Assembly: GCA_022792135.1 (NCBI GenBank)
Contig: JAAWAM010000006.1
Span: 1-57,949 of the forward strand
DNA from: Clostridia bacterium
GTDB taxonomy: Bacteria > Bacillota > Clostridia > TANB77 > CAG-508
Direction: 5' to 3'
Length of the DNA: 57,949 bases
Below, in pieces: positions 28,601 through 36,638 of the stretch. Under the pieces are notes generated by a model, which was not told the DNA's origin, did no database searches, and saw nothing but the letters and a program-made list of their open reading frames with translations. A program made the translations under genes and the position numbers. Within the stretch, counting starts at the first letter, position 1. The number at the start of each line of letters is the position of its first letter.

Positions 28601-30474
28601 CGAAAGGTACAATAACTATACAGGGAAATGAAAAGCAAACTACAATGGATACCATTTCAAATCATATAGTCGATGGGAAATTGCAAATAATTGCAGAATA
28701 TGCCCATAGTGAAGAAACCTTAATAACAAGTACTAGTGCTTTTTCTACCACATATATAGTAACTAATATAGCAGAAGAAAATCTAAAGGATGTAGTATTA
28801 GAGGTAAACATACCAAAATATTGTAAATTAAGAGAAAATATGATTTCAGCTTATAATACTGAAACAGGAAGAGACGATGTTGAAGTTGAATTATTATCAA
28901 ATCAGGGTAAATCTGCGAAAATAAAGATAAGTAATATCGAAAGTGGAAAAACGGTAAATGTTTCAACAACTTTTGAGGTAACAGATATGCCAACGGATCT
29001 TTTAACAGAAGACATAACAATTAGTGCAAATGGAATTGTAGGGGATGAGACCTATGTATCTAATATAATAGAAAAAGAGATACATCAAGATAAAACAGAT
29101 ATTGTGATAACTCAAACAGGAAATATAAAAAAGGATACTGTAGTAACAGGGGACAAGTTAATCTATAAAGCTACGATAGAAAATAAGGGAATCGTAAAAG
29201 ATAATTTAATCATAGCCGATGAAGTTCCAGCACCAGCTGTTATACAAAATGTGTATTATAACAAAAATGATGAAAGAATAGAGATTAAGAAAGAAGATAT
29301 TGTAAATAATTCAATTGGAATCATAGAAACCATACAACCAGGAGAGAAAATCCAATTATATATAGAAACACAAATTGATGAACAAAAAGCCAATGAAGAT
29401 ACAATTACTAATATCATAACAGCAAGTGGAAAAACTACTTTAGTGGAATCCAATAAAGTGACCTATAAAATAAACCCACAAGAACAATCACAAAATTCAA
29501 TATCAGGAATTGCTTGGTTGGATGAGAACAAAGATGGTGAAAGACAAGGCAATGAACCAGTTATGAAAAATATGACAGTTGTATTATTAGATACCAAACA
29601 AAATGAAATAAAATCAACAACGACAAACGAAAAGGGTGCTTATACATTTTTTGGTTTATCAAAAGGAACTTATATGGTTGCATTCAAATATGATACTACC
29701 AAATATTATCTAACAGAATACCAAAAAGAAAATGTAGAATCCTACTTAAATTCGGATGTAATAGCAAAACAAATAAAAGGAGAGCAATTTGCTGTAACAG
29801 ATTTATTAAAGATTGAAGATAATTATGTAACAGCAGATGCGGGATTTATTGAAAGTCCAATATTTGATTTGAGATTGGATAAATTAGTCAATAAAATTAC
29901 ATTACAAAGTAATGCAAGAACGATTGTATATAGTTATAACAATACCCAATTAGCTAAAATCGAGTTAAATGCTAAAAATATAAAGAATAGTAAAGTAACA
30001 ATTGAATATCAGATAAAAGTAACAAATGAAGGTGAAATTGCAGGTTATGTAGAAGATATTATAGATTATTTACCAGCAGGTATGACTTTAGAGGACAAAA
30101 ATTGGACATTGGAAAATACAAATGAATTACATAATCGAACATTAGTCCAACAAGAAATTGTACCAGGAGAAACAAAAGAAGTAACATTAACACTAAATAA
30201 GACTTTAACACCAGAAAACATAGGAACCATTATTAATATTGCTGAAATTGGAAGAGCAAGTAATGCTATGTTAATAGCAGATATGGATTCTGTACCAAAT
30301 AATAAGGTAGAAAAAGAAGATGATATATCAAGAGCAGATGTTATTCTATCTGTTAGTACAGGTATTACAGCCATCATCAGCATAGGAGTGATTACCTTAA
30401 TTTTAGCATTAATGGGGGTTACAGTATATTGTTTCAAAAAAAGGAGGAAAGATAGCAATGAATCAAGTAAATAA
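25693..30474 (+). CDS. Very large surface protein A2 (paralogue of A1)
   Basis: 1593 residues with the same plan as A1. The signal peptide (NLKFLLILILVITLTMADFILLGNGIVLA) is followed by a long beta-rich ectodomain with DUF11-like modules (e.g. QTIKYVVEVINDTVEDIKGLSI, KLIYKATIENKGIVKDNLIIADEVP). An SdrD B-like domain lies near residue 1269 (SISGIAWLDENKDGERQGNEP). A final module (KVTIEYQIKVTNEGEIAGYVEDIIDYLPAGM) leads to a membrane helix at about 1556-1585 and the tail FKKRRKDSNESSK. There is no canonical sortase motif. The last 17 bases overlap the start of B2. Sequence identity to A1 is moderate and spread along the length, so this is an old duplication. Confidence 0.85.
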   Translation: MERKNLKFLLILILVITLTMADFILLGNGIVLAIQEDLENQNTVTNVKNVLFDAYFVNNGQNVHTKEGQLNAEETLILNVNVKEKGLLKDAKIKIENKNFEILKDKVENRYVKNINLETGEIELNEIIYQNNAIIALPIQFKKQENFEEDYFERENTIFITGIYENTNQQKVSGEVKTKMIWKQETDVTFSSNIEKFIDLGEKGVLLQQKVTTQVVDNALPRQKERLDLVVPSFEDKVPEKVTVLLDGEKLPEEQVNYQKEEKTLQIRKENKGIWGKANCEYKIIYQYAKGLPVTESNFSSSIQMTTQLYTQQEIQKSEDSVIEIKPSGSIVSLNKSATNQIYKGYLYANSSNETYYDEYNEIEISEASSIETIEMTQNREEAMDESENYFDLKDKTWYHSTIVNQEEINQVLGENGVIRILDEQDNLLTTIDKQAKVDENGNIVISYEEPVKGIKIVTSKPVEVGALTIKNKKSIEGNTGYRKEQLKQFQILSSSTKVETNQGVEIAKGNIKLLDSKTEANIQLDKKELSTLNTNENVQMMVTMKNASAQYDLYKNPYMEIELPEAIEDIRIKQIHKLYDQELEIKNPRLFTRDGKKVISMELQGTQTAFNEGEIEGTQVIINADITLKKETATGIQNMYLNYTNENGEEASYQAVTNFMAKSKYGVMAYRKITGISDSPIEEYDNKTMQVELNIQDHEKTANIEQTFINNYEENVENFVMVTKLSEKSDSFHGTLTGPITSNRENAKIYYFVNDNWYEKVSDYSQVEAYKIEYKEDRLLPGEMLKITYSIKIPNGLGYEEENNEQTNVTYTYKGQENKVEFSTKYKTVIVSSEEKNVSLPNQNKEEGYQEVEGIGKVKVTAMSAGKVLEDGEEVYEGQTIKYVVEVINDTVEDIKGLSIVATHNNAIFYDIKVEKEENTATFEEMEFTSIIQNPDLKQKEYNAEVLKVGELIVFEYEFLVKQNAGGNTKGTITIQGNEKQTTMDTISNHIVDGKLQIIAEYAHSEETLITSTSAFSTTYIVTNIAEENLKDVVLEVNIPKYCKLRENMISAYNTETGRDDVEVELLSNQGKSAKIKISNIESGKTVNVSTTFEVTDMPTDLLTEDITISANGIVGDETYVSNIIEKEIHQDKTDIVITQTGNIKKDTVVTGDKLIYKATIENKGIVKDNLIIADEVPAPAVIQNVYYNKNDERIEIKKEDIVNNSIGIIETIQPGEKIQLYIETQIDEQKANEDTITNIITASGKTTLVESNKVTYKINPQEQSQNSISGIAWLDENKDGERQGNEPVMKNMTVVLLDTKQNEIKSTTTNEKGAYTFFGLSKGTYMVAFKYDTTKYYLTEYQKENVESYLNSDVIAKQIKGEQFAVTDLLKIEDNYVTADAGFIESPIFDLRLDKLVNKITLQSNARTIVYSYNNTQLAKIELNAKNIKNSKVTIEYQIKVTNEGEIAGYVEDIIDYLPAGMTLEDKNWTLENTNELHNRTLVQQEIVPGETKEVTLTLNKTLTPENIGTIINIAEIGRASNAMLIADMDSVPNNKVEKEDDISRADVILSVSTGITAIISIGVITLILALMGVTVYCFKKRRKDSNESSK

Positions 30475-33400
30475 AATTATAGTAAGTGTCATTATATTTT
30501 TCATAGGCCTTTTTATTAGTACGACTGTTAATGCGAATCAATTAGAAGAATGGATAAGCGCTGGATGGAGTAATGGTGCTCCAATAGCTGGAACATACTG
30601 GTTTGCAAATGAAGCGGTAGCAGCATCACTGAATCAGAAAAATGATTTTTTCGATGCTAACCCATTATATGTTTGTGGAGGAGAAATTACTTATCAAACA
30701 CCAGTATGCACACACGTAGGAACTAGTACATATGGCAGTTATTGTAGTATTTATTCCATTCATGCAGCTTATTGTATCGATAATGGAAATTATTCTGGAA
30801 GTGGTTCTAATAATAGATTTTTAATTAATAATATAGTAGATTTATTTCCTGATGGAACCGTAAAAGTTTATTCGTTAAGTGATACACAATGGAATACATT
30901 TGGACCTGGTGCTTATACAACGCAGATGAAACAATTAGCCTATTTGGCCAATAGATCCAATGTAGCAGATGAATGGCATGTATCATCAAACTCTTATAAA
31001 GCGACACTTGGTAGCATGATTGGCTATTATCGCTCCACATTAATCAATATGGGAGTTGATGGGAGCCTTTCCATTAAAAGTAATTATGGAGGTTCAGCTT
31101 CATCCGCAAAAGCGCAAGAGGCAATACGTGAATCTGCCAATAAAAATTATAGAGCAAGACTTATGTTTTGTGTAAGAAATGGAGTAAAAGGTTTAGGTTA
31201 TGGACAATCAATTGTTTTATTTTCTGCTAAAGAGGAAGAGCCAAATGGGAACATTGAAATCATTAAAACCGATTCTAAAACAGGAAAAGGACTAGCCAAT
31301 GTAGGTTTAACATTAAAAATGACATCTGGTAATAAAGCAGGACAATATGTAACAGTAGATGGAAATGGAAAAGCAGTTTATACCACACAAGAATCCGTTT
31401 TAATAACCGGGAATAATGGAAGAATAGCGATTTCTGATATGGCAATTGGAAATTATGAAATTGTGGAGAAAATAAACCCAAATTTCGGCTATGAAGATAA
31501 TTTGCCCAAAGTGGTAAAAACTGGAACGATATCAGCAGGTAAAACAGAGACCATTACGATTACCAATCAAAGAACCTATATTAAAGTTAGTGGATATGTA
31601 TGGGAAGACATGATTTCTGGAAAAACCTCTATGCGTAATTACTTATATCGATTAAATGACAATGACAACCAAGAAGAAAAAAAGGTAGGAAATGTAAAAG
31701 TTACCTTGAAAAAAGCAGATGGAACTATTTTAGATACGAAAATGACAGTTATGGACGAAACAAGTGAAAAACATGGAACTTATATTTTTGGGGATTATGA
31801 AAAAGATGCAAATGCAATTAAAATAAAAATAGAAGATTTAGAGGGAGCTTCCGTTGAGTTTGAATACAATGGAATGTGTTATCAATCTGTACCAATAGCA
31901 GATGCAGCCTTAAAAGAACAGTTAGCACAAGCTAATATAACAGTTACAGATGCTGAGTTAAATGAAAAGGGAAGCAAAGCAACAGATGCAAAATGGAGAG
32001 AGGAAAACTTTACCAAAAACTTTGCAACCATTGTCAACAACCAAGCAATCCATGAAAATGGAAAAGATACAACTACCTTGGAATATAATCGTGATATTGC
32101 ACATAAGAGTCAGTTAATTTATGGAGATAACAATAAAATTCAATATGGATATGAGAAACAAAGATTTCCAGTGTCTGAGGTCTATGATCAATATAAAGTC
32201 ATAGCTAATACCAAAGATGCAAATCCGAATAAATTATTAGGACAAGATCTTACAAAAGAGCAAATTATGGCAAATGAAATAAAAGAAATTACAAACGTTA
32301 ATTTAGGCTTAGAAGAAAGAGCTATGCCAGATTTAATCGTAATGAAAGATTTACAAGAAGCAAAAGTATCGATTAATGGCTATAGTCATAGATATGAATA
32401 TGCGAATCGATATAACGATCCAGAAAAATATGCGGCTGGATTTAATATGAGTGTAAAATTTGGAACAGAACGTGGAAAAGAATCTTATACAAGAGAGATT
32501 TATGCATCTGACATTACTTATACCAATGACAAAAACAAAGAATTAGAAGCTTATTTAACCTATCGTATAGAAGTTACCAATGAATCTACTACCATTACCT
32601 CAAGATTAAATCGTTTGGTAGATTATTATGATAATAACTATCAATTAGAAGCAGCAGGAGAAAGCATAGGAACAGATGGTAGTATCCAAGATAAAATTAT
32701 CTGGACAGAAGGAGAAGTTTATAATGATGAATATAATAAAATCATCTTAACCAAACAAGGTGGTTGGGAAATTGCACCACAAACGAAACAAACGATTTAT
32801 GTACAATTTAAAATGAGTCGAGAGAAAATAGCAGAAATTGCTTTGGATGCCAATGGAGATACCACCAACCAAAACCAAAGAATATTCTTAGATAATGTAG
32901 TAGAAATTGACTCTTATTCAAGTACGATAAAAGGACAAAATGGAACATCTAGTATCTATGCAGGAATCGATCAAGATTCAAATCCAGGAAATGCGATACC
33001 AGGAGAAGTAGATACCTATGAAGATGATACAGAATCTGCACCAGACTTTAGATTACAAATTGCAAATGCAAGGAAAATAACTGGTAATGTATTCTTAGAT
33101 GGAACCGATCCAAATTTACGAACTGGACAAGAAAGACTTGGTGATGGAGAATATCAAGAAGGTGAAGAGACTATTTCTGGTGTTAGCATAAAAATGGTAA
33201 ATGAAGATGGACAAGAAGTAGGAACTGTTCGTACAACAGGAGAAAACGGAAAAACAGGTGAGGATGGATATTTTGAAATTTCAAACTTTGTTCCTGGAAA
33301 ATATACGATTGTTTATACATGGGGAGACAAAACCTATACGAATGTAACAAATCAACGAATAAAAGTAGAGGATTATAAAGCAACGATTTACCAAGAACCA

Positions 33401-34600
33401 AATCGACAAAATGATTTAGGATGGTATCGAGATAATATGGAAACACCAAGATATTCAGATGCATTGGACAATTATGAAATAAGAAAAGAAATTGACAAAG
33501 AAAATACGACGATTACAACCATGGATTCAACAACACCAACAATGGAATTTGGGGTAGAATTAAAAGATGATCTTATCAGCAAAGTAACATTAGAACCAAA
33601 TAGCAATACTGTACAATTTGTGATTCCAAACATTGATTTTGGTATTGTAGAAAGAGCAAGACAAGTACTTGATATCGATAAAAGAGCTTCGTCTATGAAA
33701 ATCACACTAGCAAATGGGCAAGTATTAATCGATGCTCAAATAGAAGAAATAGATGGAAAGCGTCAAATAACTGGTAAGTTAATTTCAGGAGTAGCACATC
33801 AAGGACCTTCTAATAGTGCCTATGAAAAAAATGGATTCTTAAAAGCAGAAATAGATGATGAATTAATTCAGGGAGCAACATTAGAAGTTGGCTATGAAAT
33901 TGCAGTTAGCAATAAGAGTGAAGTAGATTATGACTCAGAAGAATATTATCACTATGGCTCTAAAGTAGGAGATATTATCAAAGTACAACCAGTTGGAGTT
34001 TATGATTATTTAGATCGTGAAATGGTATTGGATGAAGAAAAGAATTCACAAGAGTGGGAAGAAAAAACGATGAAACAATACAATGAATCTGTAACAGAGC
34101 CAACCATTGCAGAGGACTACTTAAAACAATATTATTCTCAAGCAAGTGATTCAGTAGGAAATACGACTACTGTTATGGGATATGAATTTTTTGCCGAGCA
34201 ATATAAACAAGCGATTTCAAATTGGACAAGAGAGAATATTCAAATAGCAAGACAAAAAAGATTAGCAGATAAAACGATATTACATCATAGTAACCTTGAA
34301 AAAGCGTTAGACATTGGGGAAGAAAACAAAGCAGAATTATATACCTCAAAAGTATTAGCTAGTTCCGATGAAATTCGTTTAGACAATGATGTAGAAATTA
34401 CGAAAGTAGTACGTGAGCAAGAAACAGGAAGAAAAGTAACAGTAGAAGTAGCCAATGTTTATGACAGAGCAGAAACTGTAATTGTTACAGGAAATACGGG
34501 TGATAACCATAATTATTTCCCATATATTATGTTAGGAATTAGTATGTTTATTCTATTAAGTACAGGAATTGTATTGATTAAGAAAAAAGTTTTACCATAG
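30458..34600 (+). CDS. Very large surface protein B2 (paralogue of B1)
   Basis: 1380 residues. The signal peptide is KIIVSVIIFFIGLFISTTVNAN. A Cys-rich head (YVCGGEITYQTPVCTH, GSYCSIYSIHAAYCIDNG, then AYTTQMKQLAYLAN) has CID and TQ elements recalling thioester adhesin domains (inference). A SpaA-like domain starts near residue 263 (NIEIIKTDSKTGKGLANVGLTL). SdrD B-like modules lie near 375 (VSGYVWEDMISGKTS) and about 875 (ITGNVFLDGTDPN). It shares IDQDSNPGNAIP...EDDTESAPDF with B1. It ends in VTGNTGDNHN, a hydrophobic helix and KKKVLP. AGGAGGAAAGATAGCA precedes the start, which lies inside the end of A2 and implies translational coupling. Confidence 0.85.
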   Translation: MNQVNKIIVSVIIFFIGLFISTTVNANQLEEWISAGWSNGAPIAGTYWFANEAVAASLNQKNDFFDANPLYVCGGEITYQTPVCTHVGTSTYGSYCSIYSIHAAYCIDNGNYSGSGSNNRFLINNIVDLFPDGTVKVYSLSDTQWNTFGPGAYTTQMKQLAYLANRSNVADEWHVSSNSYKATLGSMIGYYRSTLINMGVDGSLSIKSNYGGSASSAKAQEAIRESANKNYRARLMFCVRNGVKGLGYGQSIVLFSAKEEEPNGNIEIIKTDSKTGKGLANVGLTLKMTSGNKAGQYVTVDGNGKAVYTTQESVLITGNNGRIAISDMAIGNYEIVEKINPNFGYEDNLPKVVKTGTISAGKTETITITNQRTYIKVSGYVWEDMISGKTSMRNYLYRLNDNDNQEEKKVGNVKVTLKKADGTILDTKMTVMDETSEKHGTYIFGDYEKDANAIKIKIEDLEGASVEFEYNGMCYQSVPIADAALKEQLAQANITVTDAELNEKGSKATDAKWREENFTKNFATIVNNQAIHENGKDTTTLEYNRDIAHKSQLIYGDNNKIQYGYEKQRFPVSEVYDQYKVIANTKDANPNKLLGQDLTKEQIMANEIKEITNVNLGLEERAMPDLIVMKDLQEAKVSINGYSHRYEYANRYNDPEKYAAGFNMSVKFGTERGKESYTREIYASDITYTNDKNKELEAYLTYRIEVTNESTTITSRLNRLVDYYDNNYQLEAAGESIGTDGSIQDKIIWTEGEVYNDEYNKIILTKQGGWEIAPQTKQTIYVQFKMSREKIAEIALDANGDTTNQNQRIFLDNVVEIDSYSSTIKGQNGTSSIYAGIDQDSNPGNAIPGEVDTYEDDTESAPDFRLQIANARKITGNVFLDGTDPNLRTGQERLGDGEYQEGEETISGVSIKMVNEDGQEVGTVRTTGENGKTGEDGYFEISNFVPGKYTIVYTWGDKTYTNVTNQRIKVEDYKATIYQEPNRQNDLGWYRDNMETPRYSDALDNYEIRKEIDKENTTITTMDSTTPTMEFGVELKDDLISKVTLEPNSNTVQFVIPNIDFGIVERARQVLDIDKRASSMKITLANGQVLIDAQIEEIDGKRQITGKLISGVAHQGPSNSAYEKNGFLKAEIDDELIQGATLEVGYEIAVSNKSEVDYDSEEYYHYGSKVGDIIKVQPVGVYDYLDREMVLDEEKNSQEWEEKTMKQYNESVTEPTIAEDYLKQYYSQASDSVGNTTTVMGYEFFAEQYKQAISNWTRENIQIARQKRLADKTILHHSNLEKALDIGEENKAELYTSKVLASSDEIRLDNDVEITKVVREQETGRKVTVEVANVYDRAETVIVTGNTGDNHNYFPYIMLGISMFILLSTGIVLIKKKVLP

Positions 34601-34659
34601 TATAGCACTAGTAAAATTTTACAATGGATAGAGGTTGAAACTCAATATTAAATCAGATG

Positions 34660-34695
34660 AGAGGATTTCCGATAAAAAGGAAGTCCTCTTGTTTT
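34660..34695 (+). terminator. Rho-independent terminator after surface-protein locus 2
   Basis: AGAGGATTTCC pairs with GGAAGTCCTCT (one mismatch) around GATAAAAA, then TTGTTTT. Confidence 0.75.
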
Positions 34696-34759
34696 GGAAA
34701 TAAAATCGTTTACAAGAAGAGGCAAATGTGGTAAAATAGCCAAAGAAAGAGGTGGTAAT

Positions 34760-36434
34760 ATGCAAGGAGAAGGAATTGCAATTGGAGTAAGTGATTTTAA
34801 AATGTTAAGACGAAGAAACAATTATTATATAGATAAAACAAACTATATCAAAAATATAATAGACAATCAATCAGGCGTTATCTTAATTACCAGACCAAGA
34901 AGATTTGGAAAAACCTTAAATATGAGTATGTTAAAATATTATTTTGATATTAGACAAAAGGAGAACCAGAAATTATTTGAAGGATTAGAAATTCTAAAAC
35001 AAGGCAAAAAATATACTTCAAAATTGGGATATTACCCAGTTATTTATATGACATTAAAAGATATAAAAAGCAGAAACTTTGAAAATATGTTATTAGCTTT
35101 TCAAACAGAAATGGTAGAAATTTTTATCGAATATGCAGATTTGTTAAACAGTAATAAACTGTTAGATATAGAAAAAGAAATGTTTTGTACGGTATTAAAT
35201 CGAAAAGCAAATGAGGTAGAATTACAAAATGCAATCAAATTATTAACAAGATTACTTTATAAAGAATATGAAAAACCAGTTATATTGTTAATAGATGAAT
35301 ATGATGTGCCATTACAAGAGGCATATGTAGAAGGATACTATGAAGAAGCGGTAAAATTTTTGAAAACTTTTTATGGTGTAAGCTTTAAAGACAATCCTTA
35401 TTTAGAAAAGACGGTCATAACAGGGGTATCTAGAGTAGCCAAAGAAAGTATTTTCAGTCGGAGCGAATAATTTTGACGTATATACAGTATTAAATGATGA
35501 ATTCAGTAGTGATTTTGGAATTACAACAGAAGAAATCGTACAAATACTCAAGGATTTTGAGATACAAGAGAATGAAAAAGAAATCAAAAAATGGTATGAT
35601 GGTTATACAATAGGAAACACTAAAGGGATTTATAATCCATGGAGTATCTTAAATTACTTGAAAAATAGACAGCTTATACCTTATTGGACGAATACCAGTT
35701 CAAACGATATAATCAAACTAATTTTGAAAAGGTCTACAACTGTCAAAGAAAAAATAGAACGATTATTAAAAGACGAAACAATTGAAGTAATTATAGACCA
35801 AGAAACAGTAATTATGGGGATTGAACAAAATGAAGACAATATATGGGGGTTATTAGTAGGAACTGGATATTTAAAAATAGTAGAGACTATAAATTTAGTA
35901 GAAAGTAGATATGGAGTAAAAATCGTAAATCATGAGATAAAAACTTTATTCCAAGGAATTGTACGAGAGTGGTTTCAAGATAAAGTAATGGGAAATGACC
36001 TAAATAGCATCTTAAAAGACTTAGTTACCTTAAATCTAGAAGAATTTGAAAAGAAATTTGAGATACTAGTAAAAGAAATGTTTAGCTATATGGATGTGGG
36101 AGAGAGCACAGCAGAAAATTTCTATCATGCTTTTGTACTGGGGATATTAGTTGGGTTAAAAGACAGTTACTATGTCAATTCTAATCGAGAATCAGGATTT
36201 GGAAGATATGATATCATGTTAGAACCAAAAGACAAAAAGGCAAATAGCTTTATCATAGAATTTAAAGTATTGGAAAATAAAAAAGAAAAAACAATGGAAG
36301 AAACCATTGCCAATGCTAAAAAGCAAATAGAAGAAAAAAAATATGAAGCAAATCTAAAAGAAAGAGGCTATACGAATATTACTAAAATGGTATTTGCATT
36401 TAAAGGAAAGGAAGTAAAGATGGAAGTAATCTAA
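34760..36434 (+). CDS. AAA-ATPase-like protein with C-terminal PD-(D/E)XK-type domain, read through a +1 shift at CGG 35459
   Basis: ATG at 34760 follows AAAGAGGTGG. The N-terminal AAA-ATPase-like domain (PF09820 type) has the signature FKMLRRRNNYYIDKT, Walker A TRPRRFGKTLNMS and Walker B ILLIDEYDVPLQEA. After VAKESIFS the frame meets CGG (35459-35461) and stops three codons later. Skipping C35459 gives GANNFDVYTVLND...WYDGYTIGNTKGIYNPWSI and runs to 36434. The C-terminal nuclease-like domain has GFGRYDIMLEPK and FIIEFKV, a PD-(D/E)XK-like pattern. The total is 557 residues, the family's usual size. Such proteins are abundant and multicopy in Clostridia and Bacteroidetes; their role is uncertain (defence or selfish element). 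Catalytic residues look intact if the shift is made. Confidence 0.88.
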
Positions 36435-36638
36435 AAATCTTTTTCTAAATATTGCTTTTTTCGTCAACTTATCATAAAATAAAACTCGAATCTTAGCATT
36501 GGATTCAAAAAAGAATCGGAAAATAGAAAGATACATGGTAAAATGTAAAAAAATTTTTTCAGCTAGGAGACGAAAAAAGACAAAAACCACAAAGGACAAG
36601 TAGTAAAATAAGCCTATAAAATGTAAGAGGTGGTAAGG

